A stretch of DNA of 64,000 nt from Pueribacillus theae (GTDB lineage: Bacteria > Bacillota > Bacilli > Bacillales > UBA6769): the NCBI RefSeq assembly GCF_003097615.1, contig NZ_QCZG01000002.1, forward strand, positions 1 to 64,000, read 5' to 3'. A program made the position numbers and the translations under genes. The notes below the pieces were generated by a model. That model searched no databases, was not told where the DNA came from, and saw nothing but the letters and a program-made list of their open reading frames with translations. Shown one piece after another: positions 44,536 through 53,276 of this stretch (positions within the stretch are counted from its first letter, which is position 1; each line of letters opens with the position of its first letter).

Positions 44536-44585
44536 GGTATCCCCCTTCTAAACGGGGGATACCAGTAAGAAGCTAGGTAAGTCTC
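44536..44585. repeat. IS605-like hairpin upstream of acyl-CoA dehydrogenase
   Basis: 10-bp perfect stem GGTATCCCCC/GGGGGATACC (44536-44545, 44554-44563) followed by AAGTCTCGCTTTATCT, the same block that flanks the hairpin at 37.67 kb in the opposite orientation. Suggests a second remnant of that element. Confidence 0.45.
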
Positions 44586-44601
44586 GCTTTATCTATGAGC
44601 A

Positions 44602-46320
44602 TCATGCTTTACTTCGGCTTTTTTCACGATCCCGCAAAACTCTTTTTAATACTTTTCCTGCGGCACTGACCGGGATTTCGTCAACAAATTCAAGTTCTCG
44701 GATTTTTTTGTATGGAATCACTTGTTCATTCACGTGATCCATCAACTGTTGTTCCGTTATTTGTTCTCCGCTTTTTACAACGACGTATGCTTTTGGAATT
44801 TCGCCGACTTCCATATCAGGCTTTCCTACGACAGCCGCATTTGCTACGGATGGATGTTTAAAAAGAAGTTCTTCCAATTCGCGTGGATAAACATTGTAGC
44901 CTTTATAAATAAGCATATCCTTTTTGCGATCGACAATAAAAATAAAGCCATCTTCGTCCATGTACCCAATATCGCCGGTCCTGAGCCATCCATCTTTTAA
45001 CACTGCAGCAGTTTCTTCTGGCTTGTTATAGTAACCCCGCATAACTTGCGGGCCCTTAACACAAATTTCTCCTTCTTCCCTTGGAGGCAAAGCTTCAAAA
45101 CTGCCATCCAGAGGGCAAATTTTGACTTCAGTATCGAATACAGGAATGCCGACCGATCCGTCTTTTCTTACGCCTGATTTGAAAGAAGGATTTGATGAAG
45201 CCCCCATCGTGACTTCAGTTAGACCATATCCTTCATTGACAATCACACCGGGAAAACGATTTTTTAATAGATGAATCAATTCGACAGGAAGCGGTGCGGC
45301 GCCTGAACTAATGGTAGTTATCGATGATAAATCCCGTTTATGAAAGTCAGGGTGGCGCACTAAAGCAACATAGATTGGCGGAGCTCCGCCCATGCCCGTC
45401 ACTTTATACTTTTCGGCATCTTGTAAATATAAGCCCGGATCAAACCTTTGATGGAGAATAAGTGTAGAACCGGAAAGAAAAGGGTTGTTCATATATCCAA
45501 CCGTTCCCATCGCATGGAACCATGGCGTCAAGTTAATTAAGCGATCTTTCCCCATCTTTGATGGGTACTCATCAATATTTACAGAATCCGGTACTTCCAT
45601 CATGAGCCCATTTTCGGTTGCGTTTGGCAAATGGCCGCTTCTCCAGCTGTTAAACTGGATGACATTCACGACTACATTGTAATGGGAAATCAGCACTCCC
45701 TTTGAGGGCCCGGTCGTCCCTCCTGTGTAAGCGATATGCGCCAAGTCCTCTTTCGGATTGATGTCAATCGTTAACTCCTTCGCTTCTCCTTGTTCTTTAA
45801 ATTTATTAAAACTTACCCAATTCCCATCTTCATCCGATACATCCATTATTCCTTCATTTGTTAATTCCGTATCTCCAGTTACAATGGCAAGTTCCAGCTT
45901 CGTATCAAGCAAAACCTTTTTTATATTCGGAGCAGTCTGTTCCCATGTGACCACTGCCTTAGCACCGCAGTCATTTAACTGATAAGCCAAATCTTTTGGC
46001 GGAAGCAACGGATTTGCAGGAGAAAAGGTTGCGCCGCTCAACAAAATACCGTAATAAGCGATGGCATACTGGGGGCAATTTGGCATATGAATCGCTATGA
46101 CGTCGCCCTTTTTAAAACCATTGTCTTTAAGTGCATTGGCAAATTTCAGTGCTTCTTCGTATAAACTCTGATAAGAAAATTCCTTTTCCTTATAAATAAT
46201 GGCCGTTTTATTTCCAAATCGATGTGCACTGCCTTTTATTATCTCTCCGACAGGAATGACAGGATAATCAATTGTTCTTGGCATTCCTTTGGGCCAAAAT
46301 TCCATCCATTTTTCTTCCAA
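44602..46320 (-). CDS. AMP-dependent acyl-CoA synthetase (long-chain fatty acid CoA ligase type)
   Basis: 572 residues. Activates a fatty acid with ATP and CoA. AMP-binding motif AYTGGTTGPSKGV, NEGYGLTEVTMG, GWLRTGDIGYMDEDG and the C-terminal lysine in GKVLKRVLRD are present. Upstream of and on the same strand as the acyl-CoA dehydrogenase, 101 bases away with the IS605-like hairpin between. Confidence 0.92.
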   Translation of the reverse strand: MEEKWMEFWPKGMPRTIDYPVIPVGEIIKGSAHRFGNKTAIIYKEKEFSYQSLYEEALKFANALKDNGFKKGDVIAIHMPNCPQYAIAYYGILLSGATFSPANPLLPPKDLAYQLNDCGAKAVVTWEQTAPNIKKVLLDTKLELAIVTGDTELTNEGIMDVSDEDGNWVSFNKFKEQGEAKELTIDINPKEDLAHIAYTGGTTGPSKGVLISHYNVVVNVIQFNSWRSGHLPNATENGLMMEVPDSVNIDEYPSKMGKDRLINLTPWFHAMGTVGYMNNPFLSGSTLILHQRFDPGLYLQDAEKYKVTGMGGAPPIYVALVRHPDFHKRDLSSITTISSGAAPLPVELIHLLKNRFPGVIVNEGYGLTEVTMGASSNPSFKSGVRKDGSVGIPVFDTEVKICPLDGSFEALPPREEGEICVKGPQVMRGYYNKPEETAAVLKDGWLRTGDIGYMDEDGFIFIVDRKKDMLIYKGYNVYPRELEELLFKHPSVANAAVVGKPDMEVGEIPKAYVVVKSGEQITEQQLMDHVNEQVIPYKKIRELEFVDEIPVSAAGKVLKRVLRDREKSRSKA

Positions 46321-46447
46321 TCCCTTTCCCCCTTTATACTTTCTATAAAAATGTTAGCGCATTCATCAGAAAAGGTCAATAAGATTGTGAATTGTCTGAT
46401 ATATAATTACTTCCTTTTTTGCCGTTTGAAAAAGATGAAACAAAAAA

Positions 46448-46475
46448 CCTTTCCGCAAGATTTTTTGCAGAAAGG
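46448..46475 (-). terminator. fur terminator
   Basis: Stem CCTTTC/GAAAGG and GCAA/TTGC with one mismatch, followed on the minus strand by TTTTTTGTTT; just after the fur stop. Confidence 0.8.
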
Positions 46476-46479
46476 CAGC

Positions 46480-46935
46480 TTATTTTTCCTTTTTTTCTTC
46501 ATCGTGACATCGATGGCAAATTCCATGAAATGTCAGCCTGTGGTCTTTAATTTTGAAATTCCAATCTCTTTCAACGATCTGTTCCACATCTCCAAGCAAG
46601 TCTTCTTGAATTTCATCAACCGCTCCACATTCAATGCACACTAAATGATGATGAAAATGAGCGGCGCCTTCTGTTCGTAAATCATATCTTGAGACGCCAT
46701 CGCCAAAATTTATCTTATCAACTACTTTAAGTTCAGTTAACAATTCTAATGTTCGATAGACAGTCGCAAGCCCGATTTCAGGCGCTTTTTCCTTCACAAG
46801 GAGGTAAACATCTTCAGCACTCAAATGATCTTCCTCATGCTCTAACAAGACACGAACGGTCGCTTCACGCTGTGGAGTTAATTTATAGCTTTGCGAATGC
46901 AGCTGTTTTTTTATTCGATCGATTCTCGATTCCAT
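46480..46935 (-). CDS. fur: Ferric uptake regulator Fur
   Basis: 151 residues. Winged helix N-terminal half (LTPQREATVRVLLEH, IGLATVYRTLELL) and metal-binding C-terminal half with HFHHHLVCIECGAVDE and CHRCHDEE, the two CxxC pairs of the structural zinc. ATG after GGAGGAGGGG; a longer in-frame start is less likely. Location beside spoIIM and yqzK marks it as Fur and not PerR or Zur. Confidence 0.93.
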   Translation of the reverse strand: MESRIDRIKKQLHSQSYKLTPQREATVRVLLEHEEDHLSAEDVYLLVKEKAPEIGLATVYRTLELLTELKVVDKINFGDGVSRYDLRTEGAAHFHHHLVCIECGAVDEIQEDLLGDVEQIVERDWNFKIKDHRLTFHGICHRCHDEEKKEK

Positions 46936-47042
46936 TCTCGCCCCTCCTCCGACCGATTCCACCAACATTATAAGCTATACCGAAAATTTATGTCAATTTA
47001 TAATTGTTCTAACCTATATTTTAACATAGTTATTATTTAATA

Positions 47043-47057
47043 ACTATTATTATAATT
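47043..47057 (-). promoter_or_regulatory. Possible PerR/Fur box upstream of fur
   Basis: Minus strand TTATAATAATAGTTA matches the Per box TTATAATNATTATAA at 11 of 14 informative positions, about 110 bases before fur. B. subtilis fur is PerR-controlled. The region is AT-rich, so chance is possible. Confidence 0.35.
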
Positions 47058-47688
47058 AATGTAGCCAACCTGCTACTGTTTTCATTAAATAAGGAGAAAT
47101 GTACGCTTCGATCGACGAAGGGATGACCAACAGCGCAACAATCAGTAACATAAGCAATGCATATCTTGCCAATAAAGGAAAAAATGGCTCCGTTCTGTTA
47201 AGGTGCATTCGGATCAATCGTAATGAAAAAGAAATGGAAGCCACTCCTACAACGATGAAGGTCGGTACGAGTATCAAGTTTTGCGGCAAGACAGAAACTA
47301 AAGAAAGCAAAAGCCCTTTGAAGCCCATTTGGCTAACGAGGAAACCGACTGTAAAACCAATGACAACTCCCTTTAAAAAAAGGAGAATTAAAATAATCGG
47401 CAATCCGATGACAGAAAGCCCTAAAACCCAAAGCAAGCCTAAATATTTTATGTAATGCGTAAAACTTTGGTTGAATAAATCTTTCGTATTGAATAAATGT
47501 TCATCAGACACTTGTCCAAAAAAACGATTTAAGTAAAGGTATAAATCATTCTTTTGATCAATTCCCAGGCTATTGACGATAATCGCCCCGAAAAAAATTC
47601 CAATAAAAACCAACACCATTGTAAATGTATAAAAAGAAATGTGTTCTTTCAAATGAATGCGAACTGCTCTTTTCATTTGCTGTCCCAT
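47056..47688 (-). CDS. spoIIM: Stage II sporulation protein M
   Basis: 210 residues with five membrane spans. Part of the SpoIIDMP complex that drives septal peptidoglycan thinning and engulfment. The N-terminal RAVRIHLKEHISFYTF and GVVIGFTVGFLVSQMGFKG are conserved. AGGAGGGG ribosome site. Next to fur as in B. subtilis. Confirms a spore former. Confidence 0.92.
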   Translation of the reverse strand: MGQQMKRAVRIHLKEHISFYTFTMVLVFIGIFFGAIIVNSLGIDQKNDLYLYLNRFFGQVSDEHLFNTKDLFNQSFTHYIKYLGLLWVLGLSVIGLPIILILLFLKGVVIGFTVGFLVSQMGFKGLLLSLVSVLPQNLILVPTFIVVGVASISFSLRLIRMHLNRTEPFFPLLARYALLMLLIVALLVIPSSIEAYISPYLMKTVAGWLH

Positions 47689-47753
47689 GCTAGCCCCTCC
47701 TATCTTCTCTACTAATTTTATGAAGGAAAGGACTAGCCTATGACTATTCGATT

Positions 47754-48926
47754 TTAGGAGGGACTTTGTGTCACTTTCCCATATTTTCCTCCACCGCCTG
47801 CTTGTATTGAAAGCTCTCCTTTTCGCGCTTTTAAAATTAATTGCGCTGTTTTTTCAGGGACGATTTTCTTTAAATCGTCAAGGCTTGCATCGTGAAGTAT
47901 ATTCATTTCTGTTTGGAAAACATTTCTTAATTTCACCAATGTTTTTGATCCAATGCCAGGGATATATTCTAAAGGAACTTGTTGGATATATGGAGGCCGC
48001 CCGGGATGAAATCTAGTTGCATCCTTCAATTCCTGAAGCCTTTCAAAAACCCCCTTCGTCCATTTGTTGTGTCCGCATACTGGACATTGAAGAGCACCCT
48101 CTTCTTTTTTGGCAAAACACTTCTGGCACGTCGTCCGATAATATTTCCCCAATTTAGGATCCAAACCGTAATTGCATTCAATTCCCCTTCCATCCTCCAT
48201 TTGCAATGCACGTTTAAATTCTTCGAATGTTGGTTGTTTCATAAAAATTTTTTGATATTCCCTCGCAATTTTTTGCAAAGAATGGGCATCGGAGTTTGTA
48301 AGAAATGGATAACGGTGAAGTTCTTTGATTTGGTCGGCCATCTCTGTATTTGAACTTAAACCTAATTCAACTGCATCGATTTTGCCGGGGTCAAATACTT
48401 CCCGAAGCGTCTTTACAATCCCTTTTCCATAAAGGCTTTTGAAAGGCGTAAACACATGGGCAGGTATAAAAAGGCCATCCAACTGGCGAATAACTTCTTG
48501 AAGCTTTTTCCCTTTTTCATATAAACGCTGTGAACTTAAATTTAGATTTGTCATTCGAGTCGTGAGCCAGGTGCTAAAACGTTTCATTTTTTCGATAGTG
48601 GGTAAAAAGACTAGAACATGAATAGGCCCTTTGCAATTATCATCATAAATTTCAATTTCAGATCCTAAAAATAAGGTGACTTTACCAAAATTGATGCCGC
48701 CTTCCGGATGTTCAGCGCATACATTTTTCTGAATCAGGCATTCAAGCTCGTCAATCACCTCAGGCACATGGCAGTCAATGATTCCTACAATATCCATTCC
48801 TTTCATGTTAGCGGATGCATGGATGATGTTTTCGAGTGTCAATGACTTGGCACCTGTAATTTTTACCGGCCTTCCAGTAGAAGTCCGGCCGATATGGATG
48901 TGCAAATCAGCAAAATAATGATTCAT
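47754..48926 (-). CDS. Endonuclease Q family protein
   Basis: 390 residues. PHP-like metal-binding start DLHIHIG, IIDCHVPEV and TNSDAHSL, a zinc ribbon CQKC..CPVCG near residue 270-295, and a helix-hairpin-helix YIPGIGSKTLVKL near residue 325. This is the architecture of EndoQ, which nicks 5' of deaminated bases (uracil, hypoxanthine) and is known in archaea and some Bacillus. Directly followed by nudF reading in the same direction: nudF comes first and its stop abuts this start. Confidence 0.82.
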   Translation of the reverse strand: MNHYFADLHIHIGRTSTGRPVKITGAKSLTLENIIHASANMKGMDIVGIIDCHVPEVIDELECLIQKNVCAEHPEGGINFGKVTLFLGSEIEIYDDNCKGPIHVLVFLPTIEKMKRFSTWLTTRMTNLNLSSQRLYEKGKKLQEVIRQLDGLFIPAHVFTPFKSLYGKGIVKTLREVFDPGKIDAVELGLSSNTEMADQIKELHRYPFLTNSDAHSLQKIAREYQKIFMKQPTFEEFKRALQMEDGRGIECNYGLDPKLGKYYRTTCQKCFAKKEEGALQCPVCGHNKWTKGVFERLQELKDATRFHPGRPPYIQQVPLEYIPGIGSKTLVKLRNVFQTEMNILHDASLDDLKKIVPEKTAQLILKARKGELSIQAGGGGKYGKVTQSPS

Positions 48927-49466
48927 CTATTTATCACTCATTTTTTGTAAATATAAAACAGCATATGCGGTTTTCGCATCATAGATTTCTTGGGTCAAAA
49001 CCATTTGCTGTGCTTCTTCTATTGTTAGCTCAAGTACGTCGAGAAATTCGTCTTCGTCCGTATGCTGGTCGCCGAGCGTCAGTTCAGAAGCCAAATAAAT
49101 GTGGATAAGCTCATCGGCAAAGCCGGGTGAAGTGTAAAAGGAGATGAGATGCTCCAGTTCATCGCATTGATAGCCTGTTTCTTCATACAATTCCCGTTTC
49201 GCGGTGTCTGCAGGAATTTCATTTTTTTCTAATTTTCCAGCAGGAATCTCAACAATTGTGCGGTTTAACGCTTTACGAAATTGCCTTACGAATACATACT
49301 TTCCTTCCTTAGTTTTTGCAATGACAGCAACTGCTCCCGGATGCCGGACAATTTCCCGCATCCCTTCCGCGCCATTAGGAAGCGCCACTTTTTCTACGGA
49401 AACATCAATGATTCGACCTTTGTATATCTTTTCCGAGCTAACCGTTTTTTCATATAGATGATCCAA
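48927..49466 (-). CDS. nudF: ADP-ribose pyrophosphatase NudF
   Basis: 179 residues. Nudix hydrolase splitting ADP-ribose to AMP and ribose 5-phosphate. The Nudix box GKLEKNEIPADTAKRELYEE followed by TG is complete. TTG start at 49466 is chosen because AAGGAG lies 8 bases upstream and the N terminus then aligns with B. subtilis NudF; an upstream GTG overlaps the ribosome site. First gene before the EndoQ-like gene. Confidence 0.92.
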   Translation of the reverse strand: MDHLYEKTVSSEKIYKGRIIDVSVEKVALPNGAEGMREIVRHPGAVAVIAKTKEGKYVFVRQFRKALNRTIVEIPAGKLEKNEIPADTAKRELYEETGYQCDELEHLISFYTSPGFADELIHIYLASELTLGDQHTDEDEFLDVLELTIEEAQQMVLTQEIYDAKTAYAVLYLQKMSDK

Positions 49467-49561
49467 AACTCCCACTCCTTGTACTATTCCTATACGTTTT
49501 ACATAAAGTTTAACATAGCTGGAAAACGTAACGTTAACATTAAATCTTGGAGGTTATGTGC

Positions 49562-49696
49562 GTGAAAGTTTATATCAAAACAAATGGGGTAACGTTAGTC
49601 GGAAAAGCGTGGCAAATAAAATATGTATTAAAAAAATATATGAAACAATTCCAAACCGTTGAAGAATGGATTACGTCCCAGTCGAAGCCAAAGTAA
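49562..49696 (+). CDS. mciZ: MciZ-like FtsZ inhibitor peptide
   Basis: 44-residue peptide from GTG with GGAGG eight bases upstream (an in-frame ATG two codons earlier is too close). The core GVTLVGKAWQIKYVLKKY and the VEEWI segment match B. subtilis MciZ (GVVLVGKAWEIRAKLKEY, VKDWI), which is made in the mother cell during sporulation and caps FtsZ filaments. It lies between nudF and yqkF, the same neighbourhood as in B. subtilis. Confidence 0.8.
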   Translation: MKVYIKTNGVTLVGKAWQIKYVLKKYMKQFQTVEEWITSQSKPK

Positions 49697-49736
49697 CCTT
49701 TTTGTTATAGTTAAGAAGGAAGGGGGTAATCATTAC

Positions 49737-50639
49737 ATGTTTAACAAAAGACAATTGGGCTCATCCGAATTGTTTGTCAGCGAAATCGGGCTAGGCGCGA
49801 TGTCATTTCAAACAAAAGATAATGCAATTGAGATGATTCATTATGCTATGGAACAAGGTGTAAATTTTATTGATACTGCTGACTTGTATTTATTCGGGAA
49901 AAATGAAGAATGGATCGGTGAAGCGGTTAAAGGGCAACGGGATAAAGTCATTTTAGCGACAAAAGTTGGCAACCGTTGGGAAGAAGGAAAAGATGGATGG
50001 AAGTGGGATCCGTCGAAGGACTATATTAAAAAAGCGGTGAAAAAAAGTTTAATGCGATTAAAGACTGACTATATTGACCTGTATCAGCTGCACGGCGGAA
50101 CAATCGAAGATCCGATTGAAGAAACAATCGAAGCATTTGAGGAATTAAAAGAAGAAGGATTGATCAGATATTACGGCATCTCCTCCATTCGGCCGAATGT
50201 GATAAAAAAATACATATCATTATCGAATATTGAAAGCGTCATGATGCCTTATAGCTTGTTAGATAGAAGATGCGAAGAACTATTTCCTCTTTTACAGGAA
50301 AACAATGTAAGTGTCATTGGAAGAGGCCCGCTCGCAAAAGGAGCGTTAACTGGACATGCTGCAAAAAAAATCCCGAGTGACGGCTTTCTAAACGATGGAT
50401 CTGAAACCCAGAATCTTATTAAAAAGCTAGGCACACTCGAAAACCGTTCAATCACAGAAGTCGCACTCCGCTTTCCGTTAGCAAGTCCTACTGTAGCCAC
50501 AGTTATCCCTGGAGCGAGCAAACTTTCACAGCTAAAAACGAATATAGAAGCAGCCTCATCAACCCCCCTTTCCCCACAGGAATTGCAATTATTGCGTGAA
50601 TGGACGAAAGAGGAGAAATTTGAAAAACATCGGATCTAA
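49737..50639 (+). CDS. yqkF: Aldo/keto reductase (YqkF-like)
   Basis: 300 residues, NADPH-dependent reductase of the (beta/alpha)8 type. GLGAMSF, FIDTADLYLFGKNEEWIG (catalytic Asp, Tyr), and DLYQLHGG are conserved. ATG after AAGGGGG gives the usual length. Substrate unknown. Adjacent to nudF/mciZ as in B. subtilis. Confidence 0.88.
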   Translation: MFNKRQLGSSELFVSEIGLGAMSFQTKDNAIEMIHYAMEQGVNFIDTADLYLFGKNEEWIGEAVKGQRDKVILATKVGNRWEEGKDGWKWDPSKDYIKKAVKKSLMRLKTDYIDLYQLHGGTIEDPIEETIEAFEELKEEGLIRYYGISSIRPNVIKKYISLSNIESVMMPYSLLDRRCEELFPLLQENNVSVIGRGPLAKGALTGHAAKKIPSDGFLNDGSETQNLIKKLGTLENRSITEVALRFPLASPTVATVIPGASKLSQLKTNIEAASSTPLSPQELQLLREWTKEEKFEKHRI

Positions 50640-50640
50640 C

Positions 50641-50727
50641 CATAAGAAAAACGCTGACGCGTCTTTCTTAGGAAGTCAGGGGTCAGAAGCCGGATTGGTA
50701 TAAATTTGCGAAAGAGCAAATTTATAC
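50641..50727 (+). repeat. 85-bp intergenic repeat, copy A
   Basis: Contains CGCTGACGCGTCTTTCTT and ends with a perfect 12-bp hairpin GTATAAATTTGC/GCAAATTTATAC (50698-50709, 50716-50727). Related to 62724-62807 in inverted orientation. Confidence 0.6.
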
Positions 50728-50741
50728 TTTCTTATCTTTTA

Positions 50742-50773
50742 AAAAAGCTAAGGGGACTTTCCCTTAGCTTTTT
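50742..50773. terminator. Bidirectional terminator between yqkF and thiolase
   Basis: 12-bp stem AAAAGCTAAGGG/CCCTTAGCTTTT with T-runs on both strands between convergent genes. Confidence 0.9.
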
Positions 50774-50782
50774 ACCATTGAA

Positions 50783-51958
50783 TTAAAGATTCACATTCTC
50801 AATAATCATTGCAATCCCTTGACCTCCGCCGATGCAAAGGCTTGCAAGGCCATAGCGCTTTCCTTGTCTTCTTAATTCATAAGCCACTGTTAGGAGGACT
50901 CTCGCACCACTTGCGCCAACCGGATGTCCGAGCGCAATTGCTCCTCCGTTGACATTTGTTTTGCTTCGATCAAGGCCCAGTTCTTTTTCGACAGCAATAT
51001 ATTGTGCCGCAAATGCCTCATTCACTTCAACGAAGTCAATATCGCTCAAGGTAAGCCCTGCGCGTTCAAGAGCCATACGCGAAGCCGGAGCTGGGCCAAT
51101 TCCCATAATTGTAGGGTCAACACCTGCGATGCCCCAAGAAACAATTTTCGCAAGCGGCTTTCTGTCGCCAATTTGTTCTCCACTTGCCAATACTACTGAA
51201 GCTGCCCCATCATTAATTCCTGAAGCGTTTCCAGCGGTTACAGAGCCGTCCTTAAGGAAAGCCGGCCTAAGCTTAGCAAGAGTTTCCATTGTTGTATCCG
51301 GTTTAATATGCTCATCTCTGTCTACTGTAATTGAGCCTTTTCTTGTTTTTACTTCAACAGGAACGATTTCTTCAGCAAATTTTTCTCTTGCAGCTTCCGC
51401 CCGCTCATGGCTAAGTTTTGCATATTCATCTTGTTCTTCTCGCGAAATTTCATATTTTTTTGCAAGATTTTCTGCAGTAACGCCCATGCCGCAGCCCGCA
51501 TACTCATCCGTTAAAGCGCTTTGGAGCATATCAACTAATTTTAAATCGCCTAACTTCACTCCGCCAAAACGGCTTTTAAAATCTGAATGAGGTGCCTGTG
51601 ACATGTTTTCCGTTCCGCCGGCCAGTGCAAACTCTGCTTCACCAAGCAGTATGCTTTGGGCTGCGGAGACTACCGCCTGCAATCCTGACCCGCATAGGCG
51701 GTTTACACCTAGTACAGGTGTTTCAATTGGAACGCCTGCTTGAAGTGCGATATGCCTTGGTACATACGCAGCGCTTGTACTTGAGTGAATGACGTTCCCG
51801 TATACAACTTGATTAATTTGGCTTGGCTCAACGTTTGCTCTTTTTAACGCTTCAATTGCAGTTACCTTTCCAAGTTCAGTTGCCGAAACATCACGAAAGG
51901 CTTGTCCAAAACTTCCAAAAGCTGTCCTTGCTCCATCTAAAAGATATACTTCTTTCAT
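50783..51958 (-). CDS. Acetyl-CoA acetyltransferase (thiolase)
   Basis: 391 residues. Nucleophile Cys in NRLCGSGLQA (about 88), NEAFAAQ, GGAIALGHPVGASG, and the second Cys in CIGGGQG. Condenses or cleaves acetoacetyl-CoA; could be biosynthetic or part of beta-oxidation with the acyl-CoA genes nearby. Monocistronic. Confidence 0.92.
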   Translation of the reverse strand: MKEVYLLDGARTAFGSFGQAFRDVSATELGKVTAIEALKRANVEPSQINQVVYGNVIHSSTSAAYVPRHIALQAGVPIETPVLGVNRLCGSGLQAVVSAAQSILLGEAEFALAGGTENMSQAPHSDFKSRFGGVKLGDLKLVDMLQSALTDEYAGCGMGVTAENLAKKYEISREEQDEYAKLSHERAEAAREKFAEEIVPVEVKTRKGSITVDRDEHIKPDTTMETLAKLRPAFLKDGSVTAGNASGINDGAASVVLASGEQIGDRKPLAKIVSWGIAGVDPTIMGIGPAPASRMALERAGLTLSDIDFVEVNEAFAAQYIAVEKELGLDRSKTNVNGGAIALGHPVGASGARVLLTVAYELRRQGKRYGLASLCIGGGQGIAMIIENVNL

Positions 51959-52120
51959 CGATCTCTTCCCCCATCTTTATTGTCTTCAATTTTAAAATAA
52001 ATAACTATCTTCAATCTATTATAAGGAAGGACTTACAAAGCGTCTAGTTTTTATATGATTTCAACATAAATGAGAAAGTTTGGACATACAATGAATTGAG
52101 TTTTGAGGGGGAACAGGCAT

Positions 52121-52729
52121 ATGAAAAAAGAGATGATAAGATATTCGTGCGTAACATTTGGCGCAATAATACAGGGGGCTTCCATGGCCCTTTTTCTCTT
52201 CCCCCATGGCATTCCTTCAGGAGGCGCTGCCGGCATTGCAATCTTGCTAAACCATTGGCTTCCGCTTTCATTAGCCGTTTCACTATGGCTGGCAAACTTC
52301 TCGCTTTTAACGATGGCGATTTACTGGTTCGGATTTAAATGGACAATCCGGACGATGTTTTCGGTAACCGTCACCTCATACACTGTTTCTTTTTTTGATT
52401 TGAATGTGTACATGCCTCATATTCATATTTTGGTTGATTTACTGCTGGGCGGTCTTTTTTTTGGAATTGGAGTAGGGATTTTAATCAGAAGCGGGGCCTC
52501 AAGTGGAGGCATGGTCATCCCGGCACTTATTATCGCTTCCATTCGAAAAACCCGACCCGGAAAAGTGATGTTCTGGTTAAATATGTCAATCTTTGTGATT
52601 ACCGCTTCTGTTATCGAATGGAAAATTGCTTTTTACGCGATTTTTTGCCAATGGCTATCAACACTCTTCATTGACTATGTGTATCGGTTCGATATTCGTT
52701 CGATCATCAACCTTCTCCGCTCAAACTAA
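52121..52729 (+). CDS. YitT-family membrane protein (YitE-like)
   Basis: 202 residues, five to six membrane spans. FGAIIQGASMALFLFPHGIPSGG and GVGILIRSGASSGGMV are family blocks; no C-terminal DUF2179 domain, so it resembles short YitE. GAGGGG ribosome site. Its end overlaps the convergent phosphatase gene by 23 bases. Near yitD- and yitG-like genes as in B. subtilis. Confidence 0.82.
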   Translation: MKKEMIRYSCVTFGAIIQGASMALFLFPHGIPSGGAAGIAILLNHWLPLSLAVSLWLANFSLLTMAIYWFGFKWTIRTMFSVTVTSYTVSFFDLNVYMPHIHILVDLLLGGLFFGIGVGILIRSGASSGGMVIPALIIASIRKTRPGKVMFWLNMSIFVITASVIEWKIAFYAIFCQWLSTLFIDYVYRFDIRSIINLLRSN

Positions 52730-53276
52730 ACAATTTCGAATGATGAATTTCGAGTTGGATGAGTTTATTGTTTTCTACTGTCAATTGGTTCATATGCTGA
52801 ATATTTCCATTCTCTATGAAAGATAACAGCGCTCTTGCCCATGATCCGTGACCAAAAATCAGGATGGAATCAAGCTTTCTGTACTTTGTTAAAAAAGTAA
52901 TGATCCTTCTTTGAAATCCAACGAGAGATTCGCCCAATACTAAATCTAACGGTGTTTTTAACCATTTATTTCCGTAAGCTTTTAAAAGAACGTCTTTTGT
53001 CTTTCCTTCAAAATCACCGAAGTCCAATTCATCTAATAAAGGGTCAATAGTCAGACAATCAAAACCATAAACTTTTGCTGTTTCTTTTGTTCGCTTTAAA
53101 CTGCTTGCAAATACGCAATCAAATGGTGCGAGTTTATCTAATGTATTTTTATTTTTTTGTATTTCTTTTAGTGTTTCGTTATTTAAGGGAAAAGAGACCG
53201 AAATATCTCTTTTCCCTTGTAAGTAACCGTGATTGTTCCACTCTGTAGGCAAATGCCTTATAAGATTAATTTCCAC
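52707..53276 (-). CDS. Histidine phosphatase family protein
   Basis: 189 residues from GTG after TTGGAGG. Catalytic RHLPTEWN motif (phosphohistidine), second Arg in SSLKRTKET, Glu in LDELDFGDFEG and the final His in FGHGSWARA. Starts inside the 3' end of the phosphosulfolactate synthase gene (19-base overlap), so the two are coupled. It could take the place of the ComB-type phosphatase that is missing here. Confidence 0.85.
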   Translation of the reverse strand: MEINLIRHLPTEWNNHGYLQGKRDISVSFPLNNETLKEIQKNKNTLDKLAPFDCVFASSLKRTKETAKVYGFDCLTIDPLLDELDFGDFEGKTKDVLLKAYGNKWLKTPLDLVLGESLVGFQRRIITFLTKYRKLDSILIFGHGSWARALLSFIENGNIQHMNQLTVENNKLIQLEIHHSKLFSLSGEG

